DNA of 64,000 bases from an uncultured Roseburia sp. (GTDB taxonomy: Bacteria > Bacillota > Clostridia > Lachnospirales > Lachnospiraceae), in assembly GCA_947644305.1 (NCBI GenBank), contig CANRYS010000001.1:62001-126000 (forward strand), given 5' to 3'. Position 1 is the stretch's first letter, and each line of letters opens with the position of its first letter. A model generated the notes under the pieces. The model did not search any database. It saw nothing but the letters and a program-made list of their open reading frames with translations, and was not told the origin of the DNA. Below, one piece after another: positions 1 to 8,284 of this stretch. Both the position numbers and the translations under genes were made by a program.

Positions 1-379
1 CTTCTTGCACACTTTCGCTCATTACTCCTGGTTTATGTTCTTCATAGCAGTACCCACATCTAAAATTACAGTCTTCAGTAGGCATAATAGTCAGCCTTAA
101 AACAGGCGAATATTTTTCCCTTGCAATTAATTCTTCTGCATATTTTTGCTCATCACGGTTTTTAGGAACCAGATGTCCCTTTTGAACCAATATCTCATGT
201 ATTTGTTCATTTTTATCATTCTTTTCTCCGGCAGATAATATTTCATAAACACAATCAATAGTCCCTTGGTCTTCAACACATACCAGCGAATCTACTCCTG
301 TGATAGAATTAAACATTAACAAATTACCGTCCACTTGGCTTTTAATGACTTTCGTAAATCTTGACATAGTATATTCCAT
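1..379 (-). CDS. Radical SAM peptide-maturase-like protein, N-terminal part (cut by window edge)
   Basis: The first 126 codons are present and the rest lies beyond base 1. The ATG at 379 follows GGAGG with a 6-nt gap. About 100 residues of N-terminal domain, including FNSITGVDSLV and KGHLVPKNRDE, precede the motif CNFRCGYCYE. Its CxxxCxxC cysteines bind the 4Fe-4S cluster that cleaves S-adenosylmethionine. This N-terminal arrangement is typical of SPASM/twitch maturases that modify ribosomal peptides, and the motif excludes a generic oxidoreductase. The start lies 3 nt after the stop of the transglutaminase-like gene, so the two are co-transcribed. The presence of a C-terminal SPASM domain cannot be judged. 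A role in maturing the peptide at 2376-2564 is inferred from context. Confidence 0.85.
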   Translation of the reverse strand, partial: MEYTMSRFTKVIKSQVDGNLLMFNSITGVDSLVCVEDQGTIDCVYEILSAGEKNDKNEQIHEILVQKGHLVPKNRDEQKYAEELIAREKYSPVLRLTIMPTEDCNFRCGYCYEEHKPGVMSESVQE

Positions 380-382
380 TTT

Positions 383-1177
383 CTACCTCCTTATTGTCCA
401 AAACTTATCAACATCCGTCGTTGTTATTATAGCTTTTGTGGGCATATATACAGTGTAATTTTTGGGTAAATATCCTTTAGGAACTAATTCATATTGTATA
501 TCCTCATTATCTAAAGTAGAATTTACCCTAAACCGAAAAAAGTTTTTACTCATATAGCCAAAATACTGTTCTTCAATTTTTTTAATATTTTTAAAATTAA
601 TTTTTCTGTTATATATAACATTTATTTTCTGACCTTGAATAAGTTTTTCCCTCATTTCACTAAGTGATAAATACACGCCATCATTGTCCTTAAAAAACAA
701 ATTATATGTAGGATCTACAGTAATCCATCTATTTACTGAGTTTAAATAAATGGCTGTAACACAATGATTATCATATGGGAAAGTTCCTATAGGCAAACAC
801 CTGACTGTCCTAGTATAAAATCCACAATATGATAGCATTTCAGCTAATGCTAATGCCTTAAAATAGCAATTACTTTTTTTGTTTTTGATGCTAACCAGAA
901 GATTCAAAATTTTTTCATCCGTCTCCTTAATCTGTTCACTATTAGCTAATTTAACAAAAAGCCAATTCATCACTTTACTGATAATATTAATTTCTTTCTC
1001 CTCAGTAAATTTATCTTCCATGTTAAAAAACTTTGTCAATACCTTTACATTCTCATTTGATAATATCTGGTCACAAATATTAATTTCTACACTATCCTCA
1101 CAATATTCGCTAAATTTTTTTAAAAAAAATATATACTCACTTTGATAATAAGGATATTCGCCAAATAAATTTTCCAA
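383..1177 (-). CDS. Transglutaminase-like cysteine protein
   Basis: 264 residues from a TTG start with GAGGG 7 nt upstream. The central part carries a transglutaminase-core triad pattern: Cys in NCYFKALALAEML, His in DNHCVTAIYL and Asp in WITVDPTYN. In this fold the Cys acts as nucleophile in amide cleavage, transamidation or peptide hydrolysis. The N-terminal 95 residues and C-terminal 90 residues match nothing I recognise, and no signal peptide is visible, so it is probably cytoplasmic. It lies between a glycosyltransferase and a radical SAM gene on one transcript. A processing protease or modifying enzyme for the candidate precursor peptide is a reasonable inference, not shown. Confidence 0.7.
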   Translation of the reverse strand: MENLFGEYPYYQSEYIFFLKKFSEYCEDSVEINICDQILSNENVKVLTKFFNMEDKFTEEKEINIISKVMNWLFVKLANSEQIKETDEKILNLLVSIKNKKSNCYFKALALAEMLSYCGFYTRTVRCLPIGTFPYDNHCVTAIYLNSVNRWITVDPTYNLFFKDNDGVYLSLSEMREKLIQGQKINVIYNRKINFKNIKKIEEQYFGYMSKNFFRFRVNSTLDNEDIQYELVPKGYLPKNYTVYMPTKAIITTTDVDKFWTIRR

Positions 1178-1288
1178 ATCAAATCCCTCTATTAAAATTA
1201 TTTTTCCAAATCTTTTTGTACCAACTCTAAATATAAACCATCAAAATACACAAAATATACTTTTTCATCCAATTCTCTCCTCATCTCC

Positions 1289-2269
1289 TTAGAATATATC
1301 GTTAATCTTTACCTTTCTTTCATGATAATCTTCCATAAGCTCTTTTAACTCTAGATAATATTGCTCAATTATATTTCCAAAAATATTAGTTTCCTCAAAA
1401 CTCATCTTCCCATCCCAGTCCATTTTCATCAAAGCAACTTCTAAATGCGGGAATTTTTTACAAAAATAAGCAAAATTTTTATATTGTTCTTTCACTTCAT
1501 TCTTCTTTCTCAAATGTTCTTGATGATAATTCACTGCATCTTTACAAAAACAAAATTTATATTCTTGCAGATAAAACTGATATGAAAAATCAACATCTTC
1601 AAATCCATATCCTTTATAATTAGTATCATACTCTGGTTGTCGCATACATAATGAGCGATCAAAAGCAATATTGCCACCATACGCTCTACTCCAGGCCATA
1701 AACATGCCTTTCAAATCTTCTCCGTAGCTTTCCAACAACTTACTATTCCCAGTAATTGACAAATAACACTTGTTTATTGCATTGTAAAAATCTGTTACAA
1801 TTTCTTTTTCTGTTATTATCTGTTTACTCTCTAAACTTAATAACTCTGGATAAAGATTATAAATCTTCATTTCATCCTTAAACTCAAACGACAACCCATT
1901 GGCATAAAAAGGCATTACAAGGCATTGCTTGCCAATGCAGACAATCTTATCCCCTTTATCAAGATTTTTTTTATGTGTCAAAACAAATTCAGGATTGGGT
2001 ATTCTGTCATCATCAATTACAATAATATATTTTCCACTAGCCAACTGTAGTGCTTTATTCCTTGCTGCAGCAATTCCGCAATTCTCCTGTTTGACATATA
2101 CAATTTTAAGAATTTTATCATATTTATGAACTATTTCTTCAGTATTGTCGCTGCTTCCGTCATCAACTATCACTAATTCAAATTCCTTATAAGTCTGAAT
2201 AGTGAATGCCGCCAATGTTAATTCTAGATATTGGGCTTTATTATATGTACTTGTTATAATCGAAATCAT
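1289..2269 (-). CDS. Family 2 glycosyltransferase (GT-A fold)
   Basis: 326 residues. The N-terminus MISIITSTYNKAQYLELTL is the classic GT2 nucleotide-sugar-binding start, followed by VIVDDGSSDNTEE. The metal-binding DxD-like motif is IDDDRIP near residue 90. A C-terminal galactosyltransferase-like block, GYGFEDVDFSYQF, carries the likely catalytic acid pair ED. No membrane segments are seen. ATG 2269 has an AGGAG site 9 nt upstream. It lies about 100 bp downstream of the candidate precursor gene and upstream of the transglutaminase-like gene on the same strand. In this setting it could glycosylate the peptide as in glycocin pathways, but a cell-wall or capsule role cannot be excluded. Confidence 0.8.
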   Translation of the reverse strand: MISIITSTYNKAQYLELTLAAFTIQTYKEFELVIVDDGSSDNTEEIVHKYDKILKIVYVKQENCGIAAARNKALQLASGKYIIVIDDDRIPNPEFVLTHKKNLDKGDKIVCIGKQCLVMPFYANGLSFEFKDEMKIYNLYPELLSLESKQIITEKEIVTDFYNAINKCYLSITGNSKLLESYGEDLKGMFMAWSRAYGGNIAFDRSLCMRQPEYDTNYKGYGFEDVDFSYQFYLQEYKFCFCKDAVNYHQEHLRKKNEVKEQYKNFAYFCKKFPHLEVALMKMDWDGKMSFEETNIFGNIIEQYYLELKELMEDYHERKVKINDIF

Positions 2270-2375
2270 ACATCATTTCTCCTGTTTGTTTTTCATCTAT
2301 CTGAAACCAGTCATACACGGCTGATGTAATTCCCTGCCCACCGCGTTATAATACGATGAACACCCGCACTATTTT

Positions 2376-2564
2376 TTAGACGGGCGTTTGGGTTGGTGCA
2401 GAATAACAGCACACGCCGGAGGCCATCCTGACTTTGCCCTGACCGCTTCCCTTTTTGCAAGCTTTCCTGCCATTACAGCCAGTGTTACCATAAATGGCAT
2501 CTTCCCTGTATTTTTCTTCCAGGGTGCTATTCCGGATCAGGAAATCCACAAAACCTGCTACCAT
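2376..2564 (-). CDS. Candidate RiPP precursor peptide (62 aa, four Cys)
   Basis: The ATG at 2564 follows AAGGAG by 10 nt. An in-frame upstream ATG at 2597 has no ribosome site. The first 27 residues are amphipathic and acidic (FVDFLIRNSTLEEKYRED) like a leader. The remainder is rich in Gly, Ser, Thr, Lys and Cys, with Cys at 30, 36, 52 and 53 (GCNGRKAC, GVCCYSAPTQTPV). It is the first gene after a regulated promoter region and directly precedes the glycosyltransferase, transglutaminase-like and radical SAM genes. I recognise no known family. The precursor call rests on size, composition and context. The alternative is a chance ORF, which the ribosome site and position argue against. Confidence 0.55.
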   Translation of the reverse strand: MVAGFVDFLIRNSTLEEKYREDAIYGNTGCNGRKACKKGSGQGKVRMASGVCCYSAPTQTPV

Positions 2565-2680
2565 TACATGCCATCTCCTTTTAACAAAATATACCATATG
2601 ATTTTACATGAAATCAATAACATTTACATAATTAGACGAAAAAATGCAAAAAATGACGTTTTTTAAGGCATTTGGAGGAA

Positions 2681-2724
2681 CTTTAGTACCTTTATTTCAG
2701 ACTATTTTAGAGCTTTAGTACCTT
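2681..2724 (-). promoter_or_regulatory. Direct-repeat regulator site upstream of precursor gene
   Basis: On the minus strand AAGGTACTAAAG occurs twice (2713-2724 and 2681-2692), with starts 32 bp apart, about three helical turns. Both copies are followed by a TC after one variable base. They end about 115 bp before the precursor start. LytTR regulators bind paired direct repeats, and a LytTR regulator gene lies just upstream, so this is its likely target (inference). Confidence 0.55.
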
Positions 2725-2747
2725 GTTGTTTTTTCAGGTTATTATGA

Positions 2748-2782
2748 TAAAAAAAATCAGGGCCATGCACACCATAGCCCTG
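2748..2782 (-). terminator. Rho-independent terminator after the kinase gene
   Basis: On the minus strand a CAGGGC/GCCCTG hairpin is followed by eight T residues (2749-2756). It separates the two-component operon from the peptide operon and implies that the latter has its own promoter. Confidence 0.75.
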
Positions 2783-2799
2783 TATAAAATATTGATTTT

Positions 2800-4119
2800 T
2801 CAGTTATTGATCTCTGGCATCACAGCCGTATATGAAAAACATCCCTCCCTGCAGTTCATCATTCCCATCCCCTCATACTTATCCAGTATCATCCGGACAT
2901 TCCTTAAACCGAACCCATGCTTTTCCTGATCCTCTTTACTCGTGGGAATCTCATTATTTTTAATGATTACCGGCGCAGGTACCGTGTTCCGGATGGAAAG
3001 CACAAACTGTCTTTTCTCCCTGACCAGTTTGATCCATATTTTCCGTTCATCCTCCTGTTTTTCACATGCCTCTATCGCATTATCCAGAAGATTGGACAGC
3101 AGGCTGACCGCATCCTGCTCCTCCAGCCACAGATCCGACAGGTCATTCACATAAAAAAGAAGTAAAATATTTTTTGACCTGGCCAGACGGTATTTCTGGT
3201 TGAGCACGACATTGAGAATCGGATGGTTCACATCCACGCTCTGCATATAGCTGGGAATCAGGTCCCACAGTTTTTCCGCATATGTTTCGGCTTCCTTATA
3301 CTGGCGGTTTTTCAGCAGTCCCTGCATACAGCCGATCTGATTGTGATAATCATGCAGCATGCGCTTTTGTTCCTCATAGTTCACACTCATTTCATGATAA
3401 ATCTGCATCCGTTCCTCGTTACGTTCCTGCAGCAGACGGATCTGATTCCAGCGCCTGTCCCTCTCTGAGACAAACTGCACCCATTCAAACATGATCACGT
3501 TCATAACCATGATCGCGAAAGAAACCGTGAGATAGCCTGCCGAACTTTTCCTTCCCAAAAAGGAAAACAGCATCACGAGCATGATTATCATGGACAGCAT
3601 GGGGAAAATTATCATTAAAACCCATGCCGGTTCCTTCATCTGTACTTCCCTTCCCTTATTCCAAACATGCCCGATTCCCAGCACTACAACAAAAAGAATT
3701 GTTTTACACAATAAAACAAGAATGGTCTGAATCACACTGTTTTCCAAATACCGACGATCGAGCACCGTGCTCAGCATCACAAATGAAAAATAATCCACAC
3801 AATATAATAATGTGTAAAAGGCCCCGCATAAGAATAATTTCTTCTGCCACCTGACTAAATAAAAAACAGCGGAAAACAGGAATAAACCAGCTATAATCCC
3901 CGCACTGCGGACAATATACTGACTCCCAGGCTGGGTAACTAATGCCAAAAGCAAAATAACTCCGGCTAATAATCCAACTGACGTACCTCTTTCCCATTTG
4001 CGCGAAAACCTTTTCTTTAAGAAAATATCCATAAAAATCCTGCAGCAGAACGCCTCATAGAAAACAATGCTGATACTTTTCAAAAATTCTTCCAACATCT
4101 GTGCTTCCTCCATCATCAT
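2800..4119 (-). CDS. AgrC-like GHKL sensor histidine kinase
   Basis: 439 residues. About six hydrophobic segments occupy the first 220 residues, followed by a coiled linker. The phospho-acceptor block HDYHNQIG lies near residue 258. The GHKL ATPase has its N box in LLSNLLDNAIEAC and its G box in KHGFGLRNV. This architecture (polytopic sensor without HAMP) is that of AgrC, BlpH and PlnB kinases, which detect secreted peptides. The start codon overlaps the stop of the response regulator (ATGA), giving one translationally coupled operon. Its position directly before the peptide gene cluster suggests that it senses the mature peptide or a related signal (inference). Confidence 0.9.
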   Translation of the reverse strand: MMMEEAQMLEEFLKSISIVFYEAFCCRIFMDIFLKKRFSRKWERGTSVGLLAGVILLLALVTQPGSQYIVRSAGIIAGLFLFSAVFYLVRWQKKLFLCGAFYTLLYCVDYFSFVMLSTVLDRRYLENSVIQTILVLLCKTILFVVVLGIGHVWNKGREVQMKEPAWVLMIIFPMLSMIIMLVMLFSFLGRKSSAGYLTVSFAIMVMNVIMFEWVQFVSERDRRWNQIRLLQERNEERMQIYHEMSVNYEEQKRMLHDYHNQIGCMQGLLKNRQYKEAETYAEKLWDLIPSYMQSVDVNHPILNVVLNQKYRLARSKNILLLFYVNDLSDLWLEEQDAVSLLSNLLDNAIEACEKQEDERKIWIKLVREKRQFVLSIRNTVPAPVIIKNNEIPTSKEDQEKHGFGLRNVRMILDKYEGMGMMNCREGCFSYTAVMPEINN

Positions 4120-4832
4120 ATCTCTTTATACCGTAAAAAATCCCGCTTTACTTCTGAATATCTGGAACGTGCAATGGGAACCTCCGAGCCGTCAGACAGG
4201 TAGGCCTGGTAATTACGGATCTTCTCGATATGCCCCATATTAACCAGAAAACTCTGGTGGCACCGGAGAAAACGGTAATTCATCAGTTTGGATTCCAGTT
4301 CATTGATCCGGCCGTACATAGATAAAATCTCTTCCCTTGTTTTAAACTGCAGTTTATGAGACAGGCTTTCAATATACAATATATCATCCAGAAGCACCAT
4401 CCTTTTACCTCCCACAAATGAAAATTCCATTTTATGTCTGCTATACCTGCGTCTTTTCAATATATCCGCCAGGCATTCCGGAAGCAGTTCCTTCAGGTTA
4501 TTTTTCATGATATACCGTACCGCATTCACCCGGTATCCCTCAAAAACATAATCCGAAAGAACTGTAATAAAGACGATATCCATTTCACTGTTATTTTTAC
4601 GAATGAAATATGCTGTCTCCATTCCGTTCATGTCTTCCATTTGTATATCCAGAAAAATAATGTCAAATCTCTGGACGTTTTCCGGCTCTTCACAAAAATT
4701 TCTTCCATCTTTAAATAATTTGATACGAAACAGTACATCTTCCCCTGACAGATATTCTCTGACCAGGGATTCAATATAGTTCCTGTAATACGTTTCATCG
4801 TCGCAAATAGCTATATTTAATTCCAAATCCAT
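4116..4832 (-). CDS. LytTR-family response regulator
   Basis: 238 residues from ATG 4832, preceded by AGGTGG at a 5-6 nt gap; a GTG at 4841 is less well placed. The receiver domain has the acidic pair in ICDDETYY and phospho-Asp in IIFLDIQMEDMNG. The C-terminal LytTR DNA-binding domain (about 140-238) includes LRCHQSFLVNM and the SDGSEVPIARSRY strand region. It is the partner of the downstream GHKL kinase. The repeat at 2681-2724 is the most obvious nearby target. Confidence 0.92.
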   Translation of the reverse strand: MDLELNIAICDDETYYRNYIESLVREYLSGEDVLFRIKLFKDGRNFCEEPENVQRFDIIFLDIQMEDMNGMETAYFIRKNNSEMDIVFITVLSDYVFEGYRVNAVRYIMKNNLKELLPECLADILKRRRYSRHKMEFSFVGGKRMVLLDDILYIESLSHKLQFKTREEILSMYGRINELESKLMNYRFLRCHQSFLVNMGHIEKIRNYQAYLSDGSEVPIARSRYSEVKRDFLRYKEI

Positions 4833-5142
4833 AATATCCACCTGCCCTGACTTCTTTACTTTATTACAACTATTATTTATTGTAGCATATATGCATACTA
4901 TTTGCGATATGAATTTTGACGTAAATACAATATATGGGTATCGTCAAACTATAACTTTTTGTCCGCATCCCCATCCGTAAAAAACCTGATGTAAATTTGC
5001 ACAAAGTTCCCTTTATAACTCATCCAAATATTTCTGCAACTTATCTGCAAATTCCCCAATATGTATGACATCTATAAAAATAAGAAAACCGCATTTAACT
5101 CAACGAACTATCTTTTCCACCTCACAGGAATCATTCGCTTCC
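4833..5142. other. Non-coding stretch upstream of the two-component operon
   Basis: AT-rich region holding the presumed promoter of the regulator (for example the TATTTATTGTAGCATAT area near 4870 on the minus strand). No convincing ORF was found. Confidence 0.4.
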
Positions 5143-5275
5143 CTATTTCACTTTTACTTTGACTGTCACTTTGGTAGTATTGCCCGCCTTGTCTGTGGCG
5201 ATAATGGTATACACCGTGCCGTCTGTCAGTGTCCCGTACCGTTACCGTCACCTCGGTATCCGCTTCTAAACCAGT
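5143..5275 (-). pseudogene. C-terminal remnant of an Ig-like repeat surface protein
   Basis: The minus strand reads TLTDGTVYTIIATDKAGNTT followed by KVTVKVKVK and a TAG stop, a typical end strand of bacterial Ig-like domains. In the next frame upstream it reads ITGLEADTEVTVTVRDT, so a frameshift lies near 5240. No start or remaining domains are present. From 5276 to 5530 only untranslatable scraps remain. Confidence 0.6.
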
Positions 5276-5530
5276 GATCGGTCTAATCTGTATGGATCAG
5301 CTTGCTGTCGATATAACAAACACGGAAGGAATAACCACCAGAGATGTTGCGACTTTGATAGATACGGAGGGCACTACAAGACTTTCGGCTGATGTAGTTG
5401 CCAAAAATTCTGGCAGTATCAGCAATGAACTATTATGCCGTATGCCTATGGTGTTCTGCGTGCCTATCCCAATGCCACATCAAGTACCATCATAATTGTA
5501 AAACCGGCCGCAAACAGAACCGTCCCCACA

Positions 5531-5743
5531 TTAGAATGTTTCCCCGCCGACATACGGGATCAGCTCCTCCACTACCACATAAACCATAGCCCCGACCGCA
5601 AAGCTCAAAAGATATGGTAAAAGCGGGATAACAAAGCCTGCCGCCAATATGGTCAGCACTGCTCCGACCGGCTCCACTGCACTAGAAAGCATCCCATAAA
5701 GGAATGCCTTTCCCCTGCTGGCGCCCTCTGCCCGCAGAGGCAT
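5531..5743 (-). pseudogene. ZIP-family metal transporter fragment
   Basis: 70 codons contain [19 protein letters not shown] and [17 protein letters not shown], the conserved helix IV-V region of ZupT-like ZIP transporters, including the VEP and VEELIP motifs. Normal members are about 260 residues. Everything N-terminal is missing, and the final residues after EELIP diverge (YVGGETF), consistent with a frameshift. It cannot encode a functional transporter. Confidence 0.8.
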
Positions 5744-5784
5744 GGAAATAATCTCATGCTTTTATTATTTTTTCCATGTTGTGC

Positions 5785-7029
5785 CTATAACAATCTAAGC
5801 AGTTTTAAATACCAGTCATTCATGATGCTTTCATAGGGAATCTGTACAATCCTGTCTTTTGAACCGCTTTTGTAAATACAGGTTTCCGCTGCCCCGGCCA
5901 GTCCTGGAAGCTTATAAAACCCGCCAAAAACTATCCATATCTCTCCGTCTGCATTGTGTTCCTCCAAAAAATTCTCAAAGGCTTCCCGCTCAATATAGAC
6001 ATTCCTGTCATCATACGAGATCATGAGACTCAGTTTCCTGGTATCATTTGAAACAATTTCAGGTTTCCCATTATAGTTTCCCACCATAATATCGCTGCTT
6101 TCATTGCACCGGGCATAGGAATAAATATGTACTACCAGCAGCATGGCTGCAATCACCAGAACGGCTGAGACCGCCATGCCCACACACATCTTTTTCCGGT
6201 ATGGGCAAAAACCAGCAATTTCACCTATCCGCCTTTTCATGTAAGCAAATTCCCTTTCCCCTGCAAAGGTAACAGCAGGCGGCGTACCCTCTGATTCAGA
6301 GCACAACAGGTTCAGGGTTTTCAACAGCATCATCCCATATTCATGTGCCGGCCACCCGTTGCTTTGTATGCACACCCTGTCGCAGATCTCCTCCATATCC
6401 GCCCAGAACTGTTTCTGGAAAATTGTCAGGAACGGATTCACCCAAAAAAGACACCGCAGAATGTCCCATGCAAATCCAAACCACAAATGCCCTAACCGGA
6501 TATGCGTCTTTTCATGCTGCACAACAGCCCTTAATTCATCTCTGCTGTAACTCTCCAATATCAATTTGGGAATAACAATCTTCGGTTTCAACATCCCGGC
6601 TGTAAACGGTGTGATGATCATGTCTGTGACACTAACCTTGATATTATCCAGAAAAACCGTTTCCATCCCAGCAACCGTCTTCCAGAACCGCATCCGCTTT
6701 CCAAATATACAGATAATAGCTGCCAGAATCCCCAGCATATAGATACGATCAACCCATATCCATGACATGGTCGCTGCTGTCAGACGCCATGTTATGTTTA
6801 AGACGACCTTATTTTCATAAAATAATTTCAGTTTTCCAAGAAAGGGAAGGAGCAGGAATGATGACCATAGCAGCCCCCTCATGAAAGTTCGTTCTGAAAA
6901 AAGCACTTCCCTAAGCAGCATTACAAGCCCGATCAACACAAAAGAAAAAACTGCACACCGCACAAGCTGGGTAGTGTAATATGAGGCACAGAAATCCATA
7001 AGACTGCCAATCCGTGACCAGTCAGGCAT
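5785..7029 (-). CDS. M56-family membrane metallopeptidase (BlaR1/MecR1-like antirepressor)
   Basis: 414 residues from ATG 7029, which overlaps the BlaI-type gene by 8 bp and has GAGGGTGG upstream. An N-terminal bundle of four membrane helices is followed by the zinc-protease motif VVQHEKTHIRLGH (HExxH) and NPF near residue 220. A last transmembrane helix (about 300-320) precedes an outside domain of about 95 residues. BlaR1 proteins cleave their cognate BlaI repressor after sensing. Here the extracellular part is short and lacks a penicillin-binding fold, so the signal is unknown. It forms an operon with the repressor gene. Confidence 0.88.
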   Translation of the reverse strand: MPDWSRIGSLMDFCASYYTTQLVRCAVFSFVLIGLVMLLREVLFSERTFMRGLLWSSFLLLPFLGKLKLFYENKVVLNITWRLTAATMSWIWVDRIYMLGILAAIICIFGKRMRFWKTVAGMETVFLDNIKVSVTDMIITPFTAGMLKPKIVIPKLILESYSRDELRAVVQHEKTHIRLGHLWFGFAWDILRCLFWVNPFLTIFQKQFWADMEEICDRVCIQSNGWPAHEYGMMLLKTLNLLCSESEGTPPAVTFAGEREFAYMKRRIGEIAGFCPYRKKMCVGMAVSAVLVIAAMLLVVHIYSYARCNESSDIMVGNYNGKPEIVSNDTRKLSLMISYDDRNVYIEREAFENFLEEHNADGEIWIVFGGFYKLPGLAGAAETCIYKSGSKDRIVQIPYESIMNDWYLKLLRLL

Positions 7030-7447
7030 GAGCCCCACCCTCTTTATCCGGGGATCCCTTGCCACGCTCCCTTTTTTTCTCCAGAATCTCCTCCAATTCC
7101 TTAATCTGATCATCCGTCGGGGCAAAGCTCTGCAGAAGCGCCATCATCGCATTTGTCCCATTGCCAGAAAAATAGTTGTCCACAAACTTCCTGCTCTTCT
7201 CTTTCACACATTCCTCCCTTGACTTCTGCACAAAATAGTGGTAAACCCTCGAATCGCGCTCATCCACCGTATAGCCGAGGATGTCTTTCTGATTCAGGCG
7301 GTTCATCAGAACCCGCACCATCCTCTGCGACATATCTGCAGCCCCCTGCATCCTTTTATAGACCTCAGATGAAGTCAGAGGCTCCCTGCACGCCCAAAGA
7401 ATTTCCATGATCTGCCACTCACTCGGTGTAATCTCTTCCTTCGCCAT
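7022..7447 (-). CDS. BlaI/MecI/CopY-family transcriptional repressor
   Basis: 141 residues with the family N-terminus ITPSEWQIMEILWACREPLT, a winged helix ending in QKDILGYTVDERDSRVYHY, and a C-terminal dimerisation helix pair. The linker QKSREECVKEK is where M56 partners usually cut. It is the first gene of an operon with the M56 peptidase. A near-palindrome 43 bp upstream of its start, facing a divergent small membrane gene, is a probable operator. No beta-lactamase lies nearby, so it may control envelope stress or an unlinked target. Confidence 0.92.
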   Translation of the reverse strand: MAKEEITPSEWQIMEILWACREPLTSSEVYKRMQGAADMSQRMVRVLMNRLNQKDILGYTVDERDSRVYHYFVQKSREECVKEKSRKFVDNYFSGNGTNAMMALLQSFAPTDDQIKELEEILEKKRERGKGSPDKEGGAHA

Positions 7448-7489
7448 ACCGCTTCTTTCCTTTCATTTTATGAATTCAATTTATATATC

Positions 7490-7507
7490 GGTCAATGATC
7501 ATTAACC
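7490..7507. promoter_or_regulatory. Near-palindromic candidate BlaI-type operator
   Basis: GGTCAATGATCATTAACC has arms matching at 8 of 9 positions and lies between the divergent repressor gene and the small membrane-protein gene. The position suits autoregulation. The sequence lacks the TACA/TGTA arms of classical BlaI boxes. Confidence 0.4.
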
Positions 7508-7526
7508 ATTATATTTTACAGGAGTG

Positions 7527-7853
7527 ATGGAAAGTATTTTCGCCATATATAACGCCGTCATTTTTTCCTTTATTACAATCGTCATAGCTGTCCTGGGCGT
7601 GGTGAAAAGAAAGGCGTCCCCGCGTGTGTACAAAATCACTGTCTTCTGCACGGTGTTTTTGTTAATAATCTATCCCGCCATTAATCATGGTATGGAGATT
7701 TTGGGGAACTGGCAGCGTGAATCGGAATATGAACAGGAACAAAATGAGGCCGAAGACGGGCTTGCTGAAATGCTCGCGGCCAAAGATGCCGCGTTGCCAT
7801 ATAATACCAGTGTGATACATAGCGAACAAAATACGTTTTGGCCCCGGCATTAA
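7527..7853 (+). CDS. Small membrane protein, divergent from the BlaI-type gene
   Basis: 108 residues with two hydrophobic segments (IYNAVIFSFITIVIAVLGVV and ITVFCTVFLLIIYPAI) and a charged tail rich in Glu. The start is uncertain because GGAG is only 2 nt from the ATG. The final 20 residues may be read-through into scar sequence, because the 3' end abuts a kinase fragment on the other strand. No family is recognised. Shared regulation with the BlaI/M56 operon is possible from the divergent arrangement. Confidence 0.4.
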   Translation: MESIFAIYNAVIFSFITIVIAVLGVVKRKASPRVYKITVFCTVFLLIIYPAINHGMEILGNWQRESEYEQEQNEAEDGLAEMLAAKDAALPYNTSVIHSEQNTFWPRH

Positions 7854-8200
7854 TTTCTACAATCAAATAGTAATTCCACAACAACGCATATACTTTTCCC
7901 GTCTTCGCTCCTCGCCCTGATCCTGCCATGATATGCCTTCACGATTGCCCGGGCGACAGAGAGGCCAATTCCAGAACCGCCTGTTTCTGAATTTCGGGAA
8001 ACATCCAGCCGATAGAACCGTTCAAATAAAATATCCAGATTTCCTTTTGGAACCGCTTCCGTTTCATTATACACCTCGAAATGTATTCGTTTTCCCTTTC
8101 TCATTAGAGATACCCGAATGGTACTTCCCGCCAGTGAGTATTTCAAGGCATTATCCATTAAAATGCCACATAGCTGCTGGATAGATTTTTCATTTCCCAT
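7850..8200 (-). pseudogene. Histidine kinase fragment (ATPase domain only)
   Basis: 116 codons cover a HATPase_c domain: N box MDNALKYS, F box LFERFYRLD and G box GGSGIGLSVARAI. A functional kinase needs sensor and phospho-His regions, which are absent upstream. There is no ribosome site. It is the remaining 3' end of a VanS/BaeS-like sensor gene. Confidence 0.8.
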
Positions 8201-8284
8201 TATTGTATGAACTAACCGACACGGTTATGGTTTTTTCAATTTTTTATGATAAAATGGAATCAAAAGAAACAGGGAGATGTTAGT

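Noticed and set aside
1198-1284. 28-codon frame between the glycosyltransferase and transglutaminase-like genes
   Set aside because: The ribosome site abuts the ATG directly and the composition is not distinctive; too weak to call a second peptide gene.
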